Positions 1-9,828 of a DNA stretch of 64,000 nucleotides are shown one piece after another. Below the pieces are notes generated by a model. The model was not told the DNA's origin and ran no database searches. It was given only the letters and a program-made list of their open reading frames with translations. The DNA lies in the NCBI GenBank assembly GCA_025201345.1, contig JAIXMG010000019.1, positions 1 through 64,000 of the forward strand, given 5' to 3'. This DNA comes from Thamnidium elegans (lineage: Eukaryota > Mucoromycota > Mucoromycetes > Mucorales > Mucoraceae). The translations under genes were made by a program, and so were the position numbers. Numbering within the stretch: the first letter of the stretch is position 1; each line of letters opens with the position of its first letter.

Positions 1-120
1 GCTCCATCTTCCACATAATTCCGTACTATCACCCGTTTATATACCCCATCTCCCATAAGCTACGCTCCCATTTACCATCTGTTTATATAGGAATACCTCC
101 ATCATCTATATATTTACTTA

Positions 121-338
121 TTATCTCGCATTAATGTTATTGGATTAAAATTTTTATATTTTAAGTCAGAAGTAGGAACCGTTTTCACTAGAAATGTCCG
201 TATTGATTTCGGTGTTTAATAATAATGTATCGGGATGCATTATTATTGAAATATTAGAAGTTTTTATTATTAAGCTTGTTTTTATTCACAATATGATTAT
301 TTATATGTTTAATATAAATATCAACCTCAAATACGACA
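121..338. mobile_element. Truncated LTR of the resident chromovirus
   Basis: These 218 bp match the right-hand end of the complete LTR (1490-1707 and 8035-8252) with one visible substitution (A for T near 311). The right boundary is the exact LTR terminus ending CGACA. The left side breaks off inside the LTR at the TTATCTCGCATT sequence, where the flank becomes unrelated. In the element's own orientation (minus) this is the 5' end of U3. It is a fragment of a second copy, about 515 bp from the intact one. Confidence 0.9.
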
Positions 339-374
339 GATATTTCTTCCTTCCTTACAAGCAATAGTGTGACA

Positions 375-569
375 ATGGAACAGAATGCGATACGTAGTGA
401 AGGTAATGGTGATTACCTTGGACTGGAAGAAGTTCAAGAGGTAAGTATAGGTGTAGTGGATGAAGATGTTTCTGACGATGATTCAGTTGATCAAATGATC
501 CAAGAAGCGACAAGAAAGATTGTTGCAAAACATAATATGAAAATTGCTTCTTTGCAAAGGAGAAGGTAA
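375..569 (+). CDS. Small acidic ORF, possibly a first exon
   Basis: A 64-codon frame opens at ATG 375. The protein is acidic in the middle (EDVSDDDS) and basic at the end (LQRRR). I do not recognise it. It starts 36 bp after the truncated LTR. A consensus splice donor GTAAGTAT lies inside it at 441-448, so the true coding part could be only the first 22 codons, spliced to an exon I cannot find; the chromovirus inserted 283 bp downstream of the stop codon may have cut the gene. It could equally be a chance ORF. Confidence 0.25.
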   Translation: MEQNAIRSEGNGDYLGLEEVQEVSIGVVDEDVSDDDSVDQMIQEATRKIVAKHNMKIASLQRRR

Positions 570-852
570 AAAGACTAAACTTTACATATATAATACGATA
601 TTAACGGCCTCCTTTTTTTTCCTGTATTTAAGTAAAAAGGCTGTGTCACAAACTAAGACAAAAAAAACTAAAAAAGTATAAAAAGTCCTTTTTTTTTTTT
701 TCCTTCCCGTTTTCTTTTCTTCCTTTCACTTCTTTTTTTTTCTTCATAATAATAAATGTTTTTTCTTTAAAAAAATATCTTTGAAGCATTGCTTCTTATT
801 CGTATGTATTATACCATATTAATCTATTAAGCTGTGTTGTCCATATATGTAT
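570..852. other. AT-rich spacer before the retrotransposon
   Basis: Homopolymer-rich sequence with runs of T and A. No gene or repeat is recognised apart from the TGTAT target-site copy at its right edge. Confidence 0.6.
848..852. repeat. Left target-site duplication TGTAT
   Basis: TGTAT directly precedes the LTR (which begins TGTTGG) and is repeated exactly at 8253-8257 after the other LTR. A 5-bp duplication is usual for Ty3/Gypsy integrases. Confidence 0.92.
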
Positions 853-1707
853 TGTTGGAATTGAAGTAAATTAGACGATAAATTATCGAGATAAAACTTA
901 GAGAAATTTATTAATTAAAAATAAACTAAAGAATCCTGCTAAACTAAATAATAATCCCTTTTTATACTTCTTGACAACCGTAATCGGTACCTGATCTTAT
1001 TGTTATGATAGGTTCGGGTCAATATCTAGACTCAACCTTCTCACTTTCAAATATATATATTCTACTCTTTCGAATTGACTATAAATATTCTTTGATCCAA
1101 TCCCCTTGATCGGATAACATGTCCTTCCGGTAATCTCCACCTTGTTCTTAATAATGACAGGGTGGTCGAATCGTCCTTATTGGATATGTTATGAGTAGGT
1201 TGATGAAACGTTCCTTATATTTTATTTATATATTTCTGACTAGAACTTTTTCCCGTATAATTATATTTTATATAATTAAAGGATTGTAATTACAAGATAT
1301 AGAGTATTATTACTGTATATTTGTTTTATTATTATAAAGGAGATATTTTCTATATGTCCTAGAGTATATTATTTATACTATATTCATATCATTGATGTGA
1401 GTTAATGTATTGCTTATAACAATGGGTGTTCCTTTCTTTTATCCAGAGTAGCTAGTTCTGGATCAAGACCAATGTTATTACAATATCTCTTATCTCGCAT
1501 TAATGTTATTGGATTAAAATTTTTATATTTTAAGTCAGAAGTAGGAACCGTTTTCACTAGAAATGTCCGTATTGATTTCGGTGTTTAATAATAATGTATC
1601 GGGATGCATTATTATTGAAATATTAGAAGTTTTTATTATTAAGCTTGTTTTTATTCACAATATGATTATTTATATGTTTTATATAAATATCAACCTCAAA
1701 TACGACA
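853..1707 (-). repeat. LTR (3' LTR in element orientation)
   Basis: 855 bp, beginning TGTTGGAATTG and ending AATACGACA on the plus strand. It matches 7398-8252 throughout. In element sense it starts TGTCG and ends CCAACA. Confidence 0.96.
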
Positions 1708-1720
1708 TAGCCCCCCCCTA
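1708..1720 (-). promoter_or_regulatory. Polypurine tract of the chromovirus
   Basis: Directly upstream of the 3' LTR in element sense lies TAGGGGGGGGCTA, with eight G in a row. Its position and purine content fit the plus-strand DNA primer site used in reverse transcription. Confidence 0.7.
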
Positions 1721-1988
1721 GCATTTTTGTAGGAGTTATTAGTAACTGCTATCAAATAGGCGAGAGTGTAATGTATTTGAGTAAAAAATTTAATATAGGC
1801 ATTTGTCTATATATGGGTATTTTATTATTTTATTAATTGTATCTAATTATACGTCACCATATATGGGTCCTTAATTTTAGTGTGTGGAGCCCATATTGGT
1901 TTTCCAAAAAAAAAAAAAAAAAATTTTGTTATTTTTATTTTGTATTGTTTTTTATTATTTTTATGTGGTTGTGTTCTTTTTTTTTTTT

Positions 1989-4900
1989 TTATTTTTTAAA
2001 ACGAACGGCATCAGTAGCTACTTTCACCAACTGCTGTTTTCGACGTGGATTACGACGAAATGCGTCCTGTGTGGGGTTAGTCCCAACAGGTTTTGTATGT
2101 AAACTAGTTTTCCGATGTTGTTTGAGATTGTCAACTTTTGGTTTGGAGCTGGATTCTTTGTTCGTTACATCTATGTCATCATTGAGTATTGTCTCAATGT
2201 GTTTAAGACGTGATCCTGTAACTTGTTTATCAAAAGTGTTTGAATCTGGTTTGTTTGTTTTAAATAATTTTTGAAGTGCTGATTTCTCTTCTGTAGGTAT
2301 TTCACCTTTTAAACGTTTCCAGTACGTCATAACAGCTTGAGGATCAGTGAAGTTTTTCAAAGGGATCCAACTGTCATGGTCAGGAGAGTAATTTTTCCAG
2401 CGTATCTTATAAAGACGATCCTTGTATTCACCTTTGTGGTCAACAATGGCATCAAATTCATAGATATCTTCTTTGGAAACAACAGCGTCTTGAGAAACTA
2501 ATTTTAGTTCTGAAGGAGTATATTCTCTAGGCATGAGTAAACCCATTTCATCACGAAGAGTATAATTGCCGTGTTGTGTTTTACGTATCACTTCATATGG
2601 ACCTTCATATATTGCCGTGAGTGATTTAAGGATACCCTTTTTCTTTACAACGACGAAGCTTCCAATAGGAAAGTCAACTAAACGATGTTTTTTATCAAAC
2701 TGATTTTTCATCATTTTGTTGTATATTTCAGTACGTTCTTTTATGGCAGGAAAAACGACATCTGACATATATTCAATTCTTTTTAAGAGTTCGTCGTTAT
2801 CCATCGGTTCTAATCCATCATCAGGATCATTAAATAATGGATATTCGTTTGACATTTTCCTTGCAAACATTAAATTAAATGGGCTCGTATTTAAACGTTT
2901 GGAAACTTTACAGTTCATCATGAGTTGTACTGAATTAACTTCTAAATCCCAGTCATCTTCAGGTACTCCTTGTATCAATTTTGATAAAAGTTTCTTACAT
3001 GATTGCACGAATCTTTCGGCACCACCATTACTGGATGCAAAGTATGCAAGAGATAGTCGTTTGTCTATCTTCATTGCTTCACAAAGTAAATCCAATATTT
3101 TATTTTTCCATTCTGTTCCTCGATCAGAATTCAGAATACGGGGATAACCGATTAATGAAAAAATAGAAATTAATTCTTTTGCTACTGTCTTTGCAGATTT
3201 ATCTGGGATAGGGCGTAATACTACGAACCTAGTAGCAATGTCTAATAAGACCAAAATATATGTGTTGTTGGACGTAGTTACCGGGAATGGCCCGCATAAA
3301 TCTACTTGAAAATGAAAGCCCACGGTATAACAGTATAAAGGCTTTAAAGGATTGTAGCCTTTTTTAGACACTTGTACCTTATGGCAAAGTTTGCATTGTT
3401 TTACTATTTCTAATGCATCTTTAATGATATGTGGCCAGTTCATACCTTCATCTTTTCTTATACGTTGGATGATTGCTTCAGAACCTCCATGGCCGAAGTT
3501 ATGAGCGTTTTCGAGGATCTCTTTTCTATCCTTCTCATCTGGAATAATATAAGATTCGTCCATATTTTGTACATAGTTGATCTGAAAATTCTCATTAGGG
3601 TCAACTTCCGTCATGTTTTCATCCAAGATATTATGAATGTTTTTTATTATCCATGAGGTAATGCGTACATTATTATGTATATTTTCCGGCTTAGTTTGTG
3701 CATCATTTGTGTCACAGTAATATTGACTAAAATTAGGAATACGTTCCAGATTAATGTCGCCGTTAAATTCTACAAATTCCTTTTTATTTAACATAACCAA
3801 ATCCTGGTCTTGTTTATTTGTCTTTTCTTTCCTTTTCTTTTGGTTTTTAGACTTTTTATTCTTTTGACCATGATTGAATATTTGTGGAAACATATTCTTT
3901 TCTTCTTTTTCATACGGAATCTTATCTTGATTCGTAGGGAACAGACGAGAGAGTTTATCACTCATAACGTTTTCTACCCCAGGAATCCAAATAACTTTCA
4001 TATTTGGGAAGGAGATAATTACTTCCATGTATCTTAACATCATCATGGACATATGTTTGGTTGTAAATAAATACGATAAACTTCTATGATCAGTATAACA
4101 TTTAAATGGACGATCACCATGTAGAAATTTATAAAATTTTGTTAAACCGGTAGTCAATGCAAGCAATTCTTTCTTGGTTACACTATAACTACGTTGGCTT
4201 GGTGATAATGCTTTCGACGCAAAACCAATGTATTTGATAGTCTTAGTTCCTTTTTCTTTATCCACAAATTCTTGGAAAATACAGGAACCTACACTGTAGC
4301 TGCTAGCATCCACACTCAAACTAAATTCGTGATTTAAGTCAGGATGACTAAGGACTATGTTTTGTTTTATAATATCAATAATGCTTTGATAGTGTTCATC
4401 CATTTGTGGAGTCCATTTGAACATTTTTTCTGTGCTGTATCTTAAATGGTCAAGTGGAGCTGTTAAAGCACTAGCATTTGGAAGATGCCCACGCATATAG
4501 CTTACCCACCCACAGAATTTCATCATCTGTTTAGCATTAGTAGGTTTCTCCCAACTATCAATATTTGTTAATCTTCTTGGATCTATAGATTTTCCTTGTT
4601 CAGAAATACAGAATCCAAGTAAATACACAGCAGATCTTGCTAAATGCATCTTTTCTTGATTCAATGGTAATTTATATGTTGTCAATGCTTCGATGACACG
4701 TTGACAATGAATCTCATGATCTTTTAAGTTTTTAGAATGACATACGAGATCATCAATATATATACATGTGAATTCTTTCATGTCAGCGAAAATTGTCTCC
4801 ATGACATTTTGGAAGATACCCGATAAGGATTTTAAACCAAAACATGCGCCTCTATGTCTGAAAGTTTTTCCTTCAAATGTAAAGCTTAATTTATGACGAT

Positions 4901-7382
4901 CTTTTTCATTGATTTCCAATCTGTGGAAAGCGCCTGATATGTCAAAGACACTAAAGATTTTTGAATCACGTACAGAGTGAAATATATCTTCAATTAATGG
5001 GGTATTTACGTTTGATACATTTTCAAGTAAGTTATTAATCTTTCTGGTATCTAAACATACTCTCCATTTTTTCTTTCCGTCTACACCAGTTGGTTTAGGT
5101 ACCAGCGTAAGTGGACTGTTGAAACTACTTGGTGAAGCTAATTCTATAGTTCGGTCATCAAGCCATTTCTTAATTTGTTCTCTAACTACAGGTAATAATG
5201 AATACGCAATAGGATAAGGTCTAGAGAAACTAGTTTGATGGGGAGGTGTATTTAAATAAACAACAGCTTCCTTTAATGGACATAATTCATGTACATTGAT
5301 ATTTTCATTAGCTTTTAAATATGGTTTCATACTTTCCATAAAAGCTTCATATTCTTTTTCCGAACATGCTTTAGATTCATTAGGTTTATATAATGTATCA
5401 TCCACAGATTCGTTGTAGATAACTTCTTCTTTTTCATTGAAGTTGTATGCAATATTTTCTATATAAATTCCAAGTTTAGGAATGAGGTCTCTGCCGATCA
5501 AGATTGGGATCTTATTATCAGGCATTTCCACAATCTCAAAACTATGGTGGAAAACATCTTTTCCTCTGTAGTTTACTTCAAGAGGTTTTGTTTTTCCAAT
5601 ACGCATGGCAAATGCATCTTTAATTACAAAAGATAATCTACCTTCAGCAGGTATGATATCATCAAAGACAGTTTTATCCTCAAAATCATATGTTTTATTA
5701 ATTAATGATACGGTAGCACCAGTATCAAGCATGCTAACCAATTTCTCGTTATTAATGGTAATAAAAGGGGAATATGGTGAAAGTTCTTCTAACTCTTTTT
5801 CAGAATACCCATCAATTAAATAGCAAGAAATATTATTTTTATCTTTTAAATTTTTATTAAAAAAAGGTTTAACATTTGTTTTTTCCTTATCTGGGAATTG
5901 GTAATTAATAGAGAAGTTTTCTAAATCATCTAAAATTAGGTTATAGGTTTCACTATAATGACCAGTAATAGAGTTAGTATCCTGTTCGGGATTATTATAG
6001 AAAATTTTTATTACCTGTTGTTTTCTTCTCTCAGCTTGTTTGAGGAGGAATTGTTTATATTTGTCGCTTTTGAGATAGTCGACACAGGTCTTCAAATGTT
6101 CAAAGTTGAAGTTGGCTTTTTTGCAATATATACATAATTTATCTTCTTTGAGTTTCTTATTTTGATACTCATAGTTGTTGGTTTCGATTAATGCACGTTT
6201 CTTGCTTTCAAAACCTTCGACGTTACTGTAACTTCTTTTATTTGTTGCAGAAGTTGTTACCGCCAAGTATAAGGCCTCCTGGATATCACCGATATTCTTT
6301 TCTAAATATCTGAATACCTCATGTAAAGTATTGGGGAGGTAGGAGTCGGAGTCTTGTCTCTTATTCTTTTTCAGAGAGTTGGTAACTTCTTCCCGAGCCT
6401 TTGGTAACAATGATTTGATAAATTTCATTGCTTCGATGGCATCACTAGGTTGTTTACTATTGGGTAAACGAAGATATGTCTCCAAGTAGCGGTCGACATA
6501 ATCCCTAATGGATTCTTGTTGGCCTTGACGTAAGTCCAAATATTTTTCAATATTGTTGGCCATGTTAGCTGAGTTTCCAAATCGATCAATCAATTTTTCT
6601 TTAATTTCATTCCACTTGGTGTTCTCACTAAGTGGGTTGATGAAGTTGGAATACCAGCGATGATGTTTGTCATTTTTGCTGTATAAAAAGGATTTGGCTA
6701 AATATTTTTTCCAATCTTTGTTGATATCCACATCATTTGTTTTCAGGATCATTTCGAACATAGAAACAAATGTTTCAGCGTTGTCATACGAAGGTTTGTT
6801 TTCCGATTTACAAGCTGATGGATCATCGTTGAGTTGAAAGAATGGTACATCAAATCTCTTCTGATTGATTTTTGTTGGTACATTCTGTGTAACAACTTTG
6901 GCTTCGTCATTCTTCAATTGTTGAATGGACAACTTCAACTGTTTGATTAGTTGGTTGTTCTTAACGAGTTCATCAGCATCTTCACTGAAAAGTTGTTTTT
7001 TGAATAATTGCCTGATCTTCTTTTCATAAAGGTTGATCAGATCCTCATCTAAATTTTTAGAAGAAGAGTTAATATTGCTTTCTGCAATAATTGAAACATT
7101 ATTAATCTTTCTGATTAATTGATGTTGGTTTTTACCTTCATCAAGTTCCGAATTGTTACCGGCACCAACTTCTTCCTTTCTGGTAGAAGTGGCTTCAGGG
7201 ACCAAGGGGGAGAGGACTTCTTCTTCTTCTTCATCCGTAAGGTTCATGGCCGAGAGTTCCATGGGATCAAATTCATTCATGTTGACGTCTTGGTCCATGG
7301 TAGGGGAAACGGGAGCGACAGAGGCAGCAGAGTCAATAGGAGCAACAGCGGCAGAGGGAGCAGAGATTCTTTCAGTGTTCAT
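1989..7382 (-). CDS. Ty3/Gypsy chromovirus Gag-Pol polyprotein
   Basis: A single 1797-residue frame encodes the whole element. In order (approximate residues): a Gag region with a capsid-like helical part (about 200-400); a zinc-knuckle-like CX2CX8HX3C around 417-433 (LCIYC...HLKTC), with looser spacing than the usual CX2CX4HX4C; an aspartic protease with DTGA near 551; a reverse transcriptase with the YIDD box near 875; RNase H with its first Asp in SVDAS near 1025; an integrase HHCC finger (HNFGH near 1292, CKLC near 1330); the D,D,E core in VDLCGPF, NSDRGTEW and NGGAERF (about 1361-1455); and a C-terminal chromodomain at about 1630-1690 (KIRWKNYSPDHDSWIP). The chromodomain defines the chromovirus clade, where it directs integration toward marked chromatin. 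There is no frameshift or stop between gag and pol. Confidence 0.97.
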   Translation of the reverse strand: MNTERISAPSAAVAPIDSAASVAPVSPTMDQDVNMNEFDPMELSAMNLTDEEEEEVLSPLVPEATSTRKEEVGAGNNSELDEGKNQHQLIRKINNVSIIAESNINSSSKNLDEDLINLYEKKIRQLFKKQLFSEDADELVKNNQLIKQLKLSIQQLKNDEAKVVTQNVPTKINQKRFDVPFFQLNDDPSACKSENKPSYDNAETFVSMFEMILKTNDVDINKDWKKYLAKSFLYSKNDKHHRWYSNFINPLSENTKWNEIKEKLIDRFGNSANMANNIEKYLDLRQGQQESIRDYVDRYLETYLRLPNSKQPSDAIEAMKFIKSLLPKAREEVTNSLKKNKRQDSDSYLPNTLHEVFRYLEKNIGDIQEALYLAVTTSATNKRSYSNVEGFESKKRALIETNNYEYQNKKLKEDKLCIYCKKANFNFEHLKTCVDYLKSDKYKQFLLKQAERRKQQVIKIFYNNPEQDTNSITGHYSETYNLILDDLENFSINYQFPDKEKTNVKPFFNKNLKDKNNISCYLIDGYSEKELEELSPYSPFITINNEKLVSMLDTGATVSLINKTYDFEDKTVFDDIIPAEGRLSFVIKDAFAMRIGKTKPLEVNYRGKDVFHHSFEIVEMPDNKIPILIGRDLIPKLGIYIENIAYNFNEKEEVIYNESVDDTLYKPNESKACSEKEYEAFMESMKPYLKANENINVHELCPLKEAVVYLNTPPHQTSFSRPYPIAYSLLPVVREQIKKWLDDRTIELASPSSFNSPLTLVPKPTGVDGKKKWRVCLDTRKINNLLENVSNVNTPLIEDIFHSVRDSKIFSVFDISGAFHRLEINEKDRHKLSFTFEGKTFRHRGACFGLKSLSGIFQNVMETIFADMKEFTCIYIDDLVCHSKNLKDHEIHCQRVIEALTTYKLPLNQEKMHLARSAVYLLGFCISEQGKSIDPRRLTNIDSWEKPTNAKQMMKFCGWVSYMRGHLPNASALTAPLDHLRYSTEKMFKWTPQMDEHYQSIIDIIKQNIVLSHPDLNHEFSLSVDASSYSVGSCIFQEFVDKEKGTKTIKYIGFASKALSPSQRSYSVTKKELLALTTGLTKFYKFLHGDRPFKCYTDHRSLSYLFTTKHMSMMMLRYMEVIISFPNMKVIWIPGVENVMSDKLSRLFPTNQDKIPYEKEEKNMFPQIFNHGQKNKKSKNQKKRKEKTNKQDQDLVMLNKKEFVEFNGDINLERIPNFSQYYCDTNDAQTKPENIHNNVRITSWIIKNIHNILDENMTEVDPNENFQINYVQNMDESYIIPDEKDRKEILENAHNFGHGGSEAIIQRIRKDEGMNWPHIIKDALEIVKQCKLCHKVQVSKKGYNPLKPLYCYTVGFHFQVDLCGPFPVTTSNNTYILVLLDIATRFVVLRPIPDKSAKTVAKELISIFSLIGYPRILNSDRGTEWKNKILDLLCEAMKIDKRLSLAYFASSNGGAERFVQSCKKLLSKLIQGVPEDDWDLEVNSVQLMMNCKVSKRLNTSPFNLMFARKMSNEYPLFNDPDDGLEPMDNDELLKRIEYMSDVVFPAIKERTEIYNKMMKNQFDKKHRLVDFPIGSFVVVKKKGILKSLTAIYEGPYEVIRKTQHGNYTLRDEMGLLMPREYTPSELKLVSQDAVVSKEDIYEFDAIVDHKGEYKDRLYKIRWKNYSPDHDSWIPLKNFTDPQAVMTYWKRLKGEIPTEEKSALQKLFKTNKPDSNTFDKQVTGSRLKHIETILNDDIDVTNKESSSKPKVDNLKQHRKTSLHTKPVGTNPTQDAFRRNPRRKQQLVKVATDAVRFKK

Positions 7383-7397
7383 ATTCGATAAAAAAAT

Positions 7398-8252
7398 TGT
7401 TGGAATTGAAGTAAATTAGACGATAAATTATCGAGATAAAACTTAGAGAAATTTATTAATTAAAAATAAACTAAAGAATCCTGCTAAACTAAATAATAAT
7501 CCCTTTTTATACTTCTTGACAACCGTAATCGGTACCTGATCTTATTGTTATGATAGGTTCGGGTCAATATCTAGACTCAACCTTCTCACTTTCAAATATA
7601 TATATTCTACTCTTTCGAATTGACTATAAATATTCTTTGATCCAATCCCCTTGATCGGATAACATGTCCTTCCGGTAATCTCCACCTTGTTCTTAATAAT
7701 GACAGGGTGGTCGAATCGTCCTTATTGGATATGTTATGAGTAGGTTGATGAAACGTTCCTTATATTTTATTTATATATTTCTGACTAGAACTTTTTCCCG
7801 TATAATTATATTTTATATAATTAAAGGATTGTAATTACAAGATATAGAGTATTATTACTGTATATTTGTTTTATTATTATAAAGGAGATATTTTCTATAT
7901 GTCCTAGAGTATATTATTTATACTATATTCATATCATTGATGTGAGTTAATGTATTGCTTATAACAATGGGTGTTCCTTTCTTTTATCCAGAGTAGCTAG
8001 TTCTGGATCAAGACCAATGTTATTACAATATCTCTTATCTCGCATTAATGTTATTGGATTAAAATTTTTATATTTTAAGTCAGAAGTAGGAACCGTTTTC
8101 ACTAGAAATGTCCGTATTGATTTCGGTGTTTAATAATAATGTATCGGGATGCATTATTATTGAAATATTAGAAGTTTTTATTATTAAGCTTGTTTTTATT
8201 CACAATATGATTATTTATATGTTTTATATAAATATCAACCTCAAATACGACA
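7398..8252 (-). repeat. LTR (5' LTR in element orientation)
   Basis: 855 bp, same length and ends as 853-1707. Transcription of the element should start in this copy and run leftward. It ends only 15 nt before the gag-pol start codon. Confidence 0.96.
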
Positions 8253-8257
8253 TGTAT
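8253..8257. repeat. Right target-site duplication TGTAT
   Basis: Exact copy of 848-852, immediately outside the LTR. Confidence 0.92.
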
Positions 8258-9240
8258 ATCATCCTAAATTATTTTTAAATAGACAAATGTATACAGTTTT
8301 TTCTAGTCACTGGTAACATTTTTTTTCTTTTTATATTCCCATTCTAATATTATTTATCCTAGGCTTTTATCTCGTATACAAGCTGTATCTTCCTATAAAG
8401 GTAAGCTCTTACTTTGAATAGATATGGAATTATAATAAAAAAAAACTTCTAATGTTCTTTATCTTAGGCCTATATAAAAGTCGTACCTTTCTCTAGTAAT
8501 AACAATAATAAAATGAAAATGTATTTACTAACATTTTTTATTTTTTAGTTACATGGCTCAATATCTTGGTTATCGTAACTACATACGAAAGCTCTCATTT
8601 ATGATGTCTAATAGCTGGATATTCAATCATCTTCATAATTTATATTAGCTACTATATTCAAAAAGAAGAGTCTACCATGACAATTTATATATCCCCATTT
8701 ATTATTATACAAGTAGCATTCATATTACATATTTATTTATGAAGTATACAATAGAAAATAAGTCCTTTAAAGTATTGATAAAAGTCTTAGTTGTGATTGT
8801 TTTTATTTTAGATGAAAAAGAAGGTTGTATTTATACTAAAGGGGTTATACAATTAGCCATTCTAATTGTAGAGTAATAAAAGTCAGTTTTAAATATCATA
8901 AGTATTATGGTTAATCCTTATTGATAATCCGATTGGTTTAAGCATTTATGCATTGTGTTTAATTGGTAGTTCTTATTATTAAATGGCAGTTGCCCTGTCA
9001 TTGATAATAATAGTGGATGATTGTTTAGGATAATTCTATATTGTATTATTAATCGTCTATGATTAATAATGTTTAGTTTTGATGTGCTATATCGTAATAA
9101 TATCGAAGATGAAGAGGGATATATAGTCTGTATATATCAATTTATTTTAAAACTTTTATAATAAAACCGTTTCTAAATCCTAATATTATACGACCATCGT
9201 ACTATTTAAAAAGCATTTTATTTCTAAAAAAAAAAAAAGA
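8258..9240. other. Gene-free AT-rich stretch
   Basis: No open frame of note, no splice-consistent gene and no repeat with another part of the window were recognised. It separates the two large mobile elements. Confidence 0.5.
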
Positions 9241-9249
9241 AAAAAAAAA

Positions 9250-9400
9250 TAACGCCTTTTAAATGCTCCATCCGCCCTGTTTACTCCGTTCGCCCCGTTT
9301 ACTCCGATTTGCCTCATCCGCTTCATCCGCTTAAAAAAAATGGTCGCGCGAATCCATTAACTGTTTACTCAATTTCAGCGGATGAAGCGAACTTTTTCAG
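9250..9400. repeat. C-rich repeat patch with inverted repeat
   Basis: A short, locally GC-richer patch. CTGTTTACTCCGTTCGCC is followed by a close copy, CCCGTTTACTCCGATTTGCC. A 13-bp inverted repeat CGCTTCATCCGCT (9319-9331) faces AGCGGATGAAGCG (9377-9389) across a 45-bp loop. GTTTACT also recurs at 9363-9369. It is probably a remnant of a small transposable element. Confidence 0.55.
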
Positions 9401-9589
9401 CCTAGGTGATATATTTTTTTTTTTTTATTTAATAAATCTATATTACAAAATGTACTATAATATTGCCGTTTTATTAAATAACTATTTTATTCTATAACCT
9501 TTTAATGGATCCGATATATACTGCAATGCTTTTTTTTTTATTAATGGACAAAAATTATTGAGATTTAAATAAACTCAAACGATAAAGCT

Positions 9590-9785
9590 GTGTTTTAACG
9601 CCATCGATAATTGTAGCGTTATCGCTGTTTTTAAGCGGTATCGATAAATTTATCGATACCGCTGTTTTTTAGCGCCATCGATAAATTTATCGATATCGCT
9701 TAAATTTATTACTGTCGCTAACATCGATAATTTTAGCGATGCCGATTAGCGATAGCGATAAAATTATCGATGTGATCGCTGGGGG
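9590..9785. repeat. ATCGAT-rich palindrome cluster
   Basis: Dense, overlapping inverted repeats built on ATCGAT, TAGCG and CGCTA. The core is a perfect 30-bp palindrome at 9634-9663, with half-site AGCGGTATCGATAAA centred between 9648 and 9649. A second, similar palindromic block (GCC/ATCGATAAATTTATCGAT) follows at about 9670-9698, then further TAGCGAT / ATCGCTA units to about 9780. No coding frame. Confidence 0.8.
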
Positions 9786-9828
9786 CTCGCCTTAGTGTTA
9801 AATTATTCCTACTATAAAAAGGATATTT

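Larger units (their letters stand above)
853..8252 (-). mobile_element. Complete Ty3/Gypsy chromovirus (7400 bp)
   Basis: Two LTRs of exactly 855 bp (853-1707, 7398-8252) that I could not distinguish by eye flank one minus-strand gag-pol frame. The insertion is bounded by the 5-bp duplication TGTAT. LTR ends are TG...CA. In element orientation the order is LTR (7398-8252), 15-nt leader, gag-pol (1989-7382), about 270 bp of untranslated sequence, polypurine tract, LTR (853-1707). Identical LTRs and an open polyprotein point to a recent and potentially active insertion; activity is an inference. Confidence 0.96.

Noticed and set aside
369..374. GTG as start of the small 5' ORF
   Set aside because: Non-ATG initiation is unlikely in a fungal nuclear gene; ATG at 375 is six bases downstream in frame.
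1837..2274. Plus-strand open frames over the retrotransposon (also 2716-3147, 3810-4037, 7119-7419)
   Set aside because: They are antisense shadows of gag-pol or translations of homopolymer runs, with no independent protein features.
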